A stretch of DNA of 64,000 nucleotides from JACZUI01 sp965216725. Lineage in GTDB: Bacteria > Actinomycetota > Acidimicrobiia > Spongiisociales > ZC4RG35. The notes under the pieces are model-generated. The model was not told the origin of the DNA and searched no databases. It worked only from the letters and a program-made list of their open reading frames with translations. The position numbers and the translations under genes were made by a program. Shown here in pieces: positions 54,166-61,546 of the stretch. The stretch spans positions 1-64,000 of the forward strand of contig CBDCGI010000018.1 of the NCBI GenBank assembly GCA_965216725.1, read 5' to 3'. Numbering within the stretch: position 1 is the first letter of the stretch; each line of letters opens with the position of its first letter.

Positions 54166-54579
54166 ATGACCGACACATCATCACCTGAGCGTCCTGGAAT
54201 CATCAGCCTGATAGCGATCCTCCTGTGGTTGCAGGCCCTGGTGGCTGCCATCACTGCGGTCATCCTGTTCGTCAACCGCAACAACGCCGAGTTTCAGGAA
54301 CGGCTCAACCAGGATCCCGAAGCGCTTCTCTCGACGGGATTCGTCGAAGTCGCGGCCGCGGTGATCTTGGCGGTAGGAGCCATGGGATTGATGCGGGGCT
54401 CAAGCGCCGGGCGATCTCTGGTGGCCACCATCATGGTGGCCAGAGTCGGGATCGGCGTTTACGAAATGATGGCTCACAGCGGAGGCCTGGTCGTGGTTGC
54501 CGCCGTGGGGGTGGCCATCTCTCTCTTCATTCTCTGGGCTCTATACGACCACCAGGACTCCCGCGCCTACTTCTACTAA
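54166..54579 (+). CDS. Hypothetical multi-helix membrane protein
   Basis: A 137-residue protein with about four membrane helices (IISLIAILLWLQALVAAITA, FVEVAAAVILAVGAMGLM, SLVATIMVARVGIGVYEMM and VVVAAVGVAISLFILWALY). ATG 54166 follows GAAAGAGAG. The longer frame upstream overlaps the opposite gene and is not used. Function unknown. Confidence 0.68.
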   Translation: MTDTSSPERPGIISLIAILLWLQALVAAITAVILFVNRNNAEFQERLNQDPEALLSTGFVEVAAAVILAVGAMGLMRGSSAGRSLVATIMVARVGIGVYEMMAHSGGLVVVAAVGVAISLFILWALYDHQDSRAYFY

Positions 54580-54693
54580 GGGCAGAGGCCGTAACCGGCA
54601 AACCTGGTCACTCTCCGACATCGCTTCCCACTCTCAGTTATCGTCCGACAGACATCTGGCTATGGCCGAAAGGGGCTAGGGAGGACGAAGAAC

Positions 54694-55062
54694 ATGAAGA
54701 GAGGGATCACGCTCGTGGTCACCTTGGGTCTGGGGATCAGCTTGCTGGCGGGCACCGCACTTGCGGCTGGTCACGACCGAGGCCGAAACGACTGGCCGGA
54801 AGGACTGCCACCGCATGGACACATCATGCTCATCGGGGTGGAAGTCGACAACGGCGACATCTACTTCGACAAGTGTGTCGAGTTGGCAGCAGGCAAGCCT
54901 CTGCGCGGTACAGCCCACCACCTCTCGGTGCACACCGGAGTGCCCGGCGGTTCACCGTTCGCAGGCGGGGTATTGTTTCAAGCTGGCAACTGGGTCATCC
55001 CGCTCATGGGGTTGACGCCGTTTACGGGTTGTGAGGACTTCTCGAGTCCCTTCTCGCTCTGA
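54694..55062 (+). CDS. Small secreted protein of unknown function
   Basis: A 122-residue protein with a clean Sec signal (residues 1-25, cleavage near GTALAAG). The mature part is His/Gly-rich at its start and holds two Cys (FDKCVELAAG, FTGCEDFSS) that could form a disulfide. VTLGLGISLLAGT is the hydrophobic core. GGGAGG precedes the ATG. It is followed by a strong terminator, so it may be a single-gene unit. I do not know the family. Confidence 0.7.
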   Translation: MKRGITLVVTLGLGISLLAGTALAAGHDRGRNDWPEGLPPHGHIMLIGVEVDNGDIYFDKCVELAAGKPLRGTAHHLSVHTGVPGGSPFAGGVLFQAGNWVIPLMGLTPFTGCEDFSSPFSL

Positions 55063-55081
55063 CGCAGACCATCTCGCATTG

Positions 55082-55114
55082 AAAGAAGCCTCCGCCGCGG
55101 CGGAGGCTTCTTTT
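55082..55114. terminator. Strong bidirectional intrinsic terminator
   Basis: Two 15-base arms are complementary (left arm AAAGAAGCCTCCGCC, right arm GGCGGAGGCTTCTTT) around a 2-base spacer, with T runs on both strands. It closes the secreted-protein gene on the plus strand and the dut-tRNA unit on the minus strand. Confidence 0.9.
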
Positions 55115-55116
55115 CG

Positions 55117-55190
55117 TGGGCCCTACTGGACTTGAACCAGTGACCTCTTGCGTGTCGAGCAAGCGCTCTACCAGGCTGAGCTAAGGGCCC
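55117..55190 (-). tRNA. tRNA-Val (anticodon GAC), with C33
   Basis: Acceptor GGGCCCT pairs with AGGGCCC, with A73. The D stem is GCTC/GAGC and the T arm is ACTGG-TTCAAGT-CCAGT. The anticodon arm is CTTGC-TCGACAC-GCAAG, so the anticodon is GAC and position 33 is C instead of the near-universal U. CCA is not encoded. Confidence 0.92.
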
Positions 55191-55195
55191 CTTCG

Positions 55196-55266
55196 AGGCG
55201 ACGACCGGAATCGAACCGGTGTAACGGGTTTTGCAGACCCGCGCCTAACCACTCGGCCACGTCGCC
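55196..55266 (-). tRNA. tRNA-Cys (anticodon GCA)
   Basis: Acceptor GGCGACG pairs with CGTCGCC, and U73 is the tRNA-Cys identity base. The anticodon arm is CGGGT-CTGCAAA-ACCCG. CCA is not encoded. It lies in a Gly-Cys-Val tRNA cluster common in actinobacteria. Confidence 0.95.
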
Positions 55267-55297
55267 GGATACCGGACGACTTCGTCTCCGTCGTCGG

Positions 55298-55371
55298 AGC
55301 GGAAGACGGGATTCGAACCCGCGACCTCAACCTTGGCAAGGTTGCGCTCTAGCCAACTGAGCTACTTCCGC
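55298..55371 (-). tRNA. tRNA-Gly (anticodon GCC)
   Basis: Acceptor GCGGAAG pairs with CTTCCGC, with U73. The anticodon arm is CAACC-TTGCCAA-GGTTG. CCA is not encoded. It is the first tRNA of the Gly-Cys-Val cluster, 69 bases after dut. Confidence 0.95.
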
Positions 55372-55440
55372 GCTGCGAGCCGGCATTGTACCAATGGCAG
55401 GTCACGTACCAAAAGGTCCACGGCGAGCCCTGCTCAGGCC

Positions 55441-55869
55441 TCAAACTCCCGTGGAGCCGAACCCTCCGTGGCCTCGGGCCGTCTCGTCCAACTCCTCCAC
55501 CTCCACCCAACTCACCTTCGGCACTTCCACAATGGCCAGTTGAGCGATCCGATCTCCTACCCGAAAACCAACCGTCTCGCTGCCATGATTGATCAGGAGC
55601 ACCGAGATCTCGCCTCGGTATCCGGAATCGATGAGACCGGGCCCGTTGACGACCCCAATGCCGTTTCTTCGTGCGTGCCCGCTGCGGGCAAGGACCAGAC
55701 CCGCATAGCCAGCTGGTATTGCCACCGCCAGCCCAGTAGGCACCGGGACCCTATCCCCCGGCTCGAGAGTGATATCAGATCTCGTCTGAAGATCGACTGC
55801 GGCATCGCCGATATGAGCGGTTGTGGGAATTTCCACTTCCGTACTGAGTCTCTTGAAGGTAACTTGCAT
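55441..55869 (-). CDS. dut: dUTP diphosphatase
   Basis: Hydrolyses dUTP to dUMP. The 142-residue trimeric-type enzyme has all five motifs: GDAAVDL, ARSGHARRNGI, NGPGLIDSGYRGEI, GDRIAQLAI and the C-terminal RGHGGFGSTG. Motif 2 reads ARSGH where PRSGL is usual. ATG 55869 is chosen because MQVTFKRL aligns with the family; the longer frame runs through the divergent gene. The tRNA cluster follows. Confidence 0.95.
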   Translation of the reverse strand: MQVTFKRLSTEVEIPTTAHIGDAAVDLQTRSDITLEPGDRVPVPTGLAVAIPAGYAGLVLARSGHARRNGIGVVNGPGLIDSGYRGEISVLLINHGSETVGFRVGDRIAQLAIVEVPKVSWVEVEELDETARGHGGFGSTGV

Positions 55870-55923
55870 GGGCGTCGTGGGGCACCGGGCGGGTGACGAG
55901 TCGACTGTAAGCGACTTGAGACC

Positions 55924-56928
55924 ATGACCACTACTTCTCCAAGAACACGCAGACATCGGGTGGCGCTGCCATCCATGGAATCCCTTGGTTTCGACGAATC
56001 GGCCTTCGATTCCTCCGTTCGCCCCGATCATCCTCAACGGTCGCATGTCACCACCACCGTCGAAACCGTGGTGGGCAAGCACACCAAGAAAGGCGTCGAA
56101 GGTCTTTGGGATAGCACAGTCATCGACGCTCCCACTTTGGAGGAGTGGCGGCCGGCGGAGATGGCCGGAGTCCTCCAGGGACGTGGGTTCCGATGGACAA
56201 CGGTCGTATTCAGCCTATCTCTGGTCATCGGACTCGGATTTGGGGGGTACTGGCTGTACCAGAGGCCCTCGCAGGAGGCTGCTTCCGCGGCCGGCAACGT
56301 GTCTACAGAGGCCGGCGAACTCATAGCTGAGCTGGCAGGAGTAATCCAGGTCACCGGGCAGCTTGCTGCTGGGACCCTGGACGCCGACTACGTGGCCGCC
56401 CTCTCGTCGGCGGACGACTCCGCCAGAGAACTCTTCACATCTTCAGCCGCCTTGAGCGGCGACCAGGCCTCTCTCAAGTCGGGAGCCAGCCAAGCCGCAT
56501 CCGCAGCATTGGCGGACACGCAACGCATCAGGGACGCTATGGCGTACCGGATGAGTGTTGAGTCGGCCCTCATCCGGCCCGACTTCGTGACCGACCCCGG
56601 ATTGACGACAATCCCCGAAGCCGCATTCGCATTCAGCGAATGGCGCTCGTCACTTGAAGACGTGGCGAATCGCCTTCCCTCCGGAGTCAGCGACGAACTC
56701 GACTCCGCGCTCGAATCGCTCCTGGCCGGTCTTGCCTCGGCTCAGCCGGACTACACCGACGCACTGGCTGCTGACGACGGCTTCGAGGCCAACAGGCTCA
56801 TGACTGCCATCGATGCCGAAATCGACGAGTACACCGAGCTCATCGGCGATGTGTTCGGGAGGATTGCCCTGGATATCGACGCATCGATTCTTGAGACTCG
56901 CCTTGCTCTCGATGAACTAGTCGGCTGA
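55924..56928 (+). CDS. Single-pass membrane protein with a helical extracytoplasmic domain
   Basis: A 334-residue protein. Residues 1-88 are cytosolic, and one membrane helix follows (about 91-112, WTTVVFSLSLVIGLGFGGYW). The rest is Ala/Ser/Asp-rich and probably all-helical (AALADTQRIRDAMAYRM, ESLLAGLASAQPDYTDAL). No enzyme motif is seen. It diverges from dut, and its end overlaps nrdR by 12 bases, tail to tail. Function unknown. Confidence 0.7.
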   Translation: MTTTSPRTRRHRVALPSMESLGFDESAFDSSVRPDHPQRSHVTTTVETVVGKHTKKGVEGLWDSTVIDAPTLEEWRPAEMAGVLQGRGFRWTTVVFSLSLVIGLGFGGYWLYQRPSQEAASAAGNVSTEAGELIAELAGVIQVTGQLAAGTLDADYVAALSSADDSARELFTSSAALSGDQASLKSGASQAASAALADTQRIRDAMAYRMSVESALIRPDFVTDPGLTTIPEAAFAFSEWRSSLEDVANRLPSGVSDELDSALESLLAGLASAQPDYTDALAADDGFEANRLMTAIDAEIDEYTELIGDVFGRIALDIDASILETRLALDELVG

Positions 56929-57366
56929 CTCCAGGGCCGCGACCTCACGTTCGAAGTCAGACGCTGCCTGGAACTCCTTGTACACGGACGCAAAGCGGAG
57001 GTATGCGACCTCGTCCAGATTGCGTAGGCGCGCCAGCACTTCACGTCCAATCTCCTCTGAGGTCACCTGGCTCCCGCCATCCCGCACCGCCGCCTCAACG
57101 TCTCGCGCAAGGTCCTCCGCCGCCGCGCCGGAGACTGGACGGTCGGCAAGTGCACTCCCCAGACCAACCGCCAACTTTGCAGCTGAGAAGGGCTCGAGAC
57201 GCCCGTTGCGCTTCCTGACCATGAGTTGGGGCTCGACTCGCTCGTAGGTCGTGAAACGCGTGGAGCACGTCTCACACTGCCGTCGTCTGCGAATCGAGAC
57301 CCCTGCCTCGGCCGGCCTGCTGTCGACCACCCGAGTGTGAGGTGCCCCGCAATTGGGACAGAGCAT
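56917..57366 (-). CDS. nrdR: Transcriptional repressor NrdR
   Basis: Represses ribonucleotide reductase genes when bound to (d)ATP. The 149-residue protein has a zinc ribbon (Cys3, Cys6, Cys31, Cys34), the conserved SIRRRRQCETC and RFTTYERVE, and an ATP-cone domain (VRKRNGRLEPFSAAKL). ATG 57366 aligns with the family's short N-terminus. The nrdR-LysM-lexA order equals Rv2718c-Rv2719c-Rv2720. No nrd genes are here. Confidence 0.95.
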   Translation of the reverse strand: MLCPNCGAPHTRVVDSRPAEAGVSIRRRRQCETCSTRFTTYERVEPQLMVRKRNGRLEPFSAAKLAVGLGSALADRPVSGAAAEDLARDVEAAVRDGGSQVTSEEIGREVLARLRNLDEVAYLRFASVYKEFQAASDFEREVAALESAD

Positions 57367-57394
57367 CGACCCAGCGTAGACGGGTGAGATATGG

Positions 57395-57676
57395 CTAGGC
57401 AGTTGGGATGAGAAGGATCTGTCCCGGAAAAACGTCCCCGCCGTCGAGCCCGCTCGCCGACTGGATGTCGCGGATTGTTCTCCGGACATCGTCGCCGGGA
57501 GCGGTATGGGCCTGGGCCACCTCCCAAAGGGTCTCTCCTGCGGCGACCACATGTTCGACGGGCGGTGGATGGGGTCCGTCGGCATCTGCCGTGTTCCCAA
57601 TCATGAGGAAGACCGTGCAGACGGCGGCGATAAGCAGTGACAGCCGGACGAACAGCTGGTTCGGTGCCATCTGCAT
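57395..57676 (-). CDS. Exported LysM protein, likely SOS-induced division inhibitor
   Basis: A 93-residue protein with an N-terminal membrane/signal helix (residues 10-28, LFVRLSLLIAAVCTVFLMIG) and a LysM domain (HVVAAGETLWEVAQAH to VFPGQILLIP) that should bind peptidoglycan. It is divergent from lexA across three LexA boxes. It is the position of Rv2719c in mycobacteria and is analogous to YneA in Bacillus, which blocks division after DNA damage. AGGAGG lies eight bases before ATG 57676. No extra hydrolase domain is present. Confidence 0.85.
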   Translation of the reverse strand: MQMAPNQLFVRLSLLIAAVCTVFLMIGNTADADGPHPPPVEHVVAAGETLWEVAQAHTAPGDDVRRTIRDIQSASGLDGGDVFPGQILLIPTA

Positions 57677-57720
57677 GTGGTCTTCCTCCTGATCGGTTTG
57701 GTTGCTGGAGACGTTCGAGT

Positions 57721-57734
57721 CGAACGTGCGTTCG
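57721..57734. promoter_or_regulatory. LexA (SOS) box 1
   Basis: CGAACGTGCGTTCG matches CGAAC-N4-GTTCG exactly. It is nearest the LysM gene, whose start is 45 bases away, and probably acts as its operator. Confidence 0.88.
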
Positions 57735-57743
57735 TCATGTTAT

Positions 57744-57757
57744 CGAACAGTTGTTCG
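57744..57757. promoter_or_regulatory. LexA (SOS) box 2
   Basis: CGAACAGTTGTTCG is a perfect CGAAC-N4-GTTCG site, nine bases from box 1. The centres are 23 bases apart, about two helical turns. Confidence 0.9.
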
Positions 57758-57775
57758 GTGTCAAGTCGAAAATAT

Positions 57776-57789
57776 CGAACAAATGTTTG
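57776..57789. promoter_or_regulatory. LexA (SOS) box 3
   Basis: CGAACAAATGTTTG matches the SOS pattern with one change in the right arm (GTTTG). It is the box nearest lexA, 54 bases before the start, so it suits lexA self-control. Confidence 0.8.
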
Positions 57790-57843
57790 GTAGCGGAGCC
57801 CTTGGTGGGTATTCTCTAGAACATCCGTTCGAAAGGGAGTCAG

Positions 57844-58464
57844 GTGTTAACCGAACGTCAGCAACAGGTACTCGACTTCATAAGAGAGACGACCCTCGAC
57901 CGTGGGTACCCCCCATCGGTGCGTGAAATTGGCGATGCCGTCGGGTTGTCTTCACCGTCGAGCGTCCATGCCCATCTCTCGACCCTGGTCGAACAGGGTC
58001 ACTTGAAGCGAGATCCTTCCAAGCCGCGAGCCATCGTCGTCGTCGACAACGACAGGCCCGCAGCAAGAGGGCAGTCCGATCGGCTCAGGGATGTGCCGCT
58101 GTTGGGGCGGATCGCCGCCGGCACCCCGATCCTGGCAGCTGAGCATGTCGAGGAGGTTTATCCGCTTCCTGTCGATCTGGTGGGACGTGATCCGGTCTTC
58201 TTGCTGGAAGTCAAAGGTGACTCGATGATCGACGCGGGCATTCTCGAAGGCGACCTCGTCGCCGTGCGCTCTCAGAAGGAGGCGCGGGATGGCGACATTG
58301 TCGCTGCCCTAATCGATGGTGAAGAAGCCTCAGTGAAACGGTTCCGCAGAGACGGCAGCAAGGTCGTGTTGGAATCGGAGAACCCTTCATACCCGCCAAT
58401 GGAGTTCACCCACGGGGTGGAAATCGTTGGAAAAGTGGTGAGTGTCTTCAGGAGTTACGTCTAG
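57844..58464 (+). CDS. lexA: SOS repressor LexA
   Basis: Represses DNA-damage genes and cuts itself when RecA filaments form. The 206-residue protein has an N-terminal winged helix (PPSVREIGDAVGLSSPSSVH), the Ala92-Gly93 cleavage site (GRIAAGTP), catalytic Ser127 (GDSMID) and Lys165 (ASVKRF). The GTG start follows AAAGGGAG. Three SOS boxes upstream should control it and the divergent LysM gene. Confidence 0.96.
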   Translation: MLTERQQQVLDFIRETTLDRGYPPSVREIGDAVGLSSPSSVHAHLSTLVEQGHLKRDPSKPRAIVVVDNDRPAARGQSDRLRDVPLLGRIAAGTPILAAEHVEEVYPLPVDLVGRDPVFLLEVKGDSMIDAGILEGDLVAVRSQKEARDGDIVAALIDGEEASVKRFRRDGSKVVLESENPSYPPMEFTHGVEIVGKVVSVFRSYV

Positions 58465-58506
58465 GAGCCAACACCGCATCAAGCGTGTGGCTCCCCGAGG
58501 AGTCAA

Positions 58507-59259
58507 CTACACCTCGGCGACTCCGCTGAACGAATACTCAGCCGGCCCAAACAACCACGCGCTTCCTTCCCTGAATTCGACGGTCCCAGTCCCTCCGGGG
58601 ACCGTCACCGGAATCGGGCCTTCCAAGTTGTTCAGTTTTGTGGCCACCATGGCCGCGGCCGCCATTCCGGTCCCGCAGGCCCGGGTCTCCCCAACTCCCC
58701 TCTCCCACACCCGGAGCCGCACCGCCGCCTCCTCGAAGACGGCGAACTCCACGTTGGTCCCAAAGGGGAATTCATGGTGATGCTCGACCTTCGGCCCGAT
58801 GACATCCACCTCGGTGCGCTCAGGGTCGTCGACCACCGACACCGCATGGGGATTGCCCACATCGATCAGGTGGTACCTCGCTCCATCGATGGTGGTGTGG
58901 CCGGTCACTTTCACCGGCCCGAGCTCGACTTCTACGTAATCACCGCGGACCTCCACCTGGCGTACTCCGGAAGGGGTATCTACCTCGAACCGCGGCACCT
59001 CCGACATCCCTTTGTCTAAGGCGAAACGAGCGACACAGCGCAGCCCGTTGCCGCACATCTCGGCGGCCCCACCATCAGCGTTCCAGTACTCCATTCGGAT
59101 TGGGTCCCCCGGTGTCACCACCAGAACACCGTCCGCTCCCACTCCCAGCCTTCGGTCGCAAATCCATGCGATCTGCTCAGGCGACAAAGCCAGTGGGCCC
59201 TGAAACACGACGAAGTCGTTTCCCAGGCCCTGCATCTTGTGGAACGGCAAGTCAGCCAT
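58507..59259 (-). CDS. dapF: Diaminopimelate epimerase
   Basis: Converts LL- to meso-diaminopimelate for lysine and peptidoglycan. The 250-residue protein has the catalytic Cys pair in AEMCGNGLRC and TRACGTGMAAAA, with KMQGLGNDFV at the start. It overlaps miaA by eight bases. The order miaB-miaA-dapF is conserved in actinobacteria. It ends tail to tail with lexA. Confidence 0.96.
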   Translation of the reverse strand: MADLPFHKMQGLGNDFVVFQGPLALSPEQIAWICDRRLGVGADGVLVVTPGDPIRMEYWNADGGAAEMCGNGLRCVARFALDKGMSEVPRFEVDTPSGVRQVEVRGDYVEVELGPVKVTGHTTIDGARYHLIDVGNPHAVSVVDDPERTEVDVIGPKVEHHHEFPFGTNVEFAVFEEAAVRLRVWERGVGETRACGTGMAAAAMVATKLNNLEGPIPVTVPGGTGTVEFREGSAWLFGPAEYSFSGVAEV

Positions 59260-60151
59260 CTAACGCCTCGATCATCCGAGTCACCCTTGCATCCAAGTCT
59301 TCCATCCACGGTATCCACCGGATCCGCGGGTCACGATGGAACCAGGTCCGTTGCTTCTTCGCGAGACGCATCGTATTGGCGGCAATGGCTTCAAATGCGG
59401 TGTCTTCGTCCTCGTCACCGTCCACAACGTCGATCAACTCTCGGTAGCCCACGGCCGAGCAGGCGGTCCGACTCAACCGGTGCCTGAGTGCCGCCACCTC
59501 CTCGAAGAGGCCCCCGGACCGCATCTGATTCACTCTCTGGCTGACCCTGAATTCGAGCTGCGTCCCTGGATCGATTCCCACTGCAATGAACTCGATCTCG
59601 GACTCATAGCGTCGCACTCGCTCCGCCTCAGCGCTCCGGGCACGCAACGATGGGGTCTCACCACTGAGTCGGTAGATCTCCACTGCTCGGATGACTCTCC
59701 GACTATTCGAGAAATCCACATGCTGGGCGGCGTCTGGATCCGCCCCCAGGAGTTCAGAGCGAAGCTCCCCGAAATCGGCGTTCTCGAGCTCGGCGCGCAG
59801 AGACCGCTGTGTAGGAGCAAATGACATCGGATCCACGAGGGCCCGGAAATGCAAGCCCGATCCTCCTGTGACTATCAACGCAGCGGCCTGCGACTCTTCT
59901 ATCACCCGACGCCCGAGGGCGCGGAATTCGGCCACGCTGAATTCGTCTTCGGGATCGACCAAATCGATCATGTGGTGTCGGACACCCTCGCGTTCCATCA
60001 GTGAGGGTTTGGCGGTGCCTATGTCCAAACCGCGATACACCTGCATCGAATCCACCGAGATGACCTCGGCGTCGAAATGATGGGCGAGCTTGACGGCAGC
60101 CTCCGACTTCCCCGCAGCCGTTGGGCCGAGGAGAGCCAAGAGCTTGGTCAG
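59252..60151 (-). CDS. miaA: tRNA dimethylallyltransferase, with a CTG start codon
   Basis: Adds the isopentenyl group to A37 of tRNAs. The 299-residue protein has the P-loop LLGPTAAGKSEAA, VDSMQVYRGLDIGTAKPS and TGGSGLHFRAL. The first ordinary start (TTG 60139) would begin inside the first beta strand. From CTG 60151 the protein begins TKLLALLGPT, as homologues do. GGGGAGG lies five bases upstream, and the CTG forms a CTGA overlap with the miaB stop. No other in-frame start fits. Confidence 0.92.
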   Translation of the reverse strand: MTKLLALLGPTAAGKSEAAVKLAHHFDAEVISVDSMQVYRGLDIGTAKPSLMEREGVRHHMIDLVDPEDEFSVAEFRALGRRVIEESQAAALIVTGGSGLHFRALVDPMSFAPTQRSLRAELENADFGELRSELLGADPDAAQHVDFSNSRRVIRAVEIYRLSGETPSLRARSAEAERVRRYESEIEFIAVGIDPGTQLEFRVSQRVNQMRSGGLFEEVAALRHRLSRTACSAVGYRELIDVVDGDEDEDTAFEAIAANTMRLAKKQRTWFHRDPRIRWIPWMEDLDARVTRMIEALDG

Positions 60152-61536
60152 ACCGGCCTCCCCACCAGGTGATGATGTCTCGCCTCGACGAGCTCCACAT
60201 TCTGGAAGGCCCCGGCGTGAGTCAGCCCACGAACATGCACCAGCTTGCCGGATCGGGTCCGTGTAGTGCCCACAGCACGATCCTTACGCGAGGGTCCTTC
60301 ACTGAGAACCTCGACGATTTCGCCCACCGCGTCTTCGTTGCGTTCGTGTGTGATGCGGTTCTGCGTATCGACCAGATGCTCGAACCTCTCTTGAATCACC
60401 GCCTGCGGTACAAAGGCCGATTCCATGTCTGCGGCCCGGGTCCCCGGCCGCGGCGAAAAGATGAACATGAAGGCGCTGTCGAAACGAGCCTCGCGGACCA
60501 ATTCCATGGTCATCTCGAAGTCCGCATCGGTCTCACCCGGGAAGCCCACGATGATGTCGGTGGACACGCCTAGACCGGGGATCTTCTCCCTAGCCATCGA
60601 CAGCCGATCGAGATATTTCGCCTTGGTGTACCCACGATGCATCCGGCGCAGCACGTCGTCCGAGCCCGACTGGACCGGGAAGTGGAGCTGTTCGCAAACC
60701 GCCTCAGTCTCGGCCATCGCTATGGCCACTTCAGGACGAAAGTCGTTGGGGTGCGGGCTGGTGAAGCGAACTCTCTTGATTCCGGCGACAGCGCCAACAC
60801 GACGAAGAAGCTCGGCGAAGATCGGCCTCCGCTTGCCGTCGATGGCGAGGTCGCGCCCATAGGTGTCTACGTTTTGTCCGAGGAGCGTCACCTCCACAAC
60901 ACCGTCCCCGGCCAGGCGCTCCACCTCGCGAACGATGTCTCCCGGGCGTCTGGACACCTCGACACCCCTCACCGACGGCACGATGCAGAAGGTGCACGTG
61001 TTGTTGCAACCCACCTGGATGGTGACCCAAGCCGAATGCTCCAGCTCGCGCTTGACGGGTAGAGACGAAGGCATGGCCTCCAGTTCATCCACGACTTCGG
61101 TGACCGGACCCCAGTGCTCCACGTGATCGAGAAGATCGAGGACACGATCGAGATTGTGGGTCCCCATGACGACGTCGACCCACGGAGCGCGCTCCCTGAC
61201 GAGGTCTCTGTCTTTTTGGGCGGCGCAACCGCCCACCACAAGCATCATCTCCGGGTTGACGTCCTTGATCGCCTTCATCTGGCCCAGATTGCCGTACATG
61301 CGGTTGTCGGCGTTTTCCCTGATGGTGCAGGTGTTGATATAGACCACATCCGCCAGCTCCAGGCTGTTGGTGGGTTTCATGCCATCGGCTTCGAAGAGCC
61401 CTGCAATCCGCTCCGAGTCGTGCTCGTTCATCTGACATCCGAAAGTGCGGATGTGATATCGCTGGCCCACGCGAGTGGGCATCCGACGCGGAGGCTCGCG
61501 AAGTGTCGGCGTTGGTATCAGCACTGTTTGGCTCAT
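60148..61536 (-). CDS. miaB: tRNA-2-methylthio-N6-dimethylallyladenosine synthase
   Basis: Radical-SAM methylthiotransferase acting on the MiaA product. The 462-residue protein has the N-terminal cluster Cys34, Cys70 and Cys104, the radical-SAM Cys177-x3-Cys181-x2-Cys184 (VGCNNTCTFCIVPSVRG) and a C-terminal TRAM domain. ATG 61536 is used; a short lead in frame is probably untranslated. It starts 10 bases after the rny stop. Confidence 0.95.
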   Translation of the reverse strand: MSQTVLIPTPTLREPPRRMPTRVGQRYHIRTFGCQMNEHDSERIAGLFEADGMKPTNSLELADVVYINTCTIRENADNRMYGNLGQMKAIKDVNPEMMLVVGGCAAQKDRDLVRERAPWVDVVMGTHNLDRVLDLLDHVEHWGPVTEVVDELEAMPSSLPVKRELEHSAWVTIQVGCNNTCTFCIVPSVRGVEVSRRPGDIVREVERLAGDGVVEVTLLGQNVDTYGRDLAIDGKRRPIFAELLRRVGAVAGIKRVRFTSPHPNDFRPEVAIAMAETEAVCEQLHFPVQSGSDDVLRRMHRGYTKAKYLDRLSMAREKIPGLGVSTDIIVGFPGETDADFEMTMELVREARFDSAFMFIFSPRPGTRAADMESAFVPQAVIQERFEHLVDTQNRITHERNEDAVGEIVEVLSEGPSRKDRAVGTTRTRSGKLVHVRGLTHAGAFQNVELVEARHHHLVGRPV

Positions 61537-61546
61537 GATCCGGCGC

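Noticed and set aside
57818..57831. Possible fourth SOS box, AGAACATCCGTTCG, just before lexA
   Set aside because: It has a mismatch in the left arm and lies close to the lexA ribosome binding site. It may add to control but is too weak to list beside the three clear boxes.
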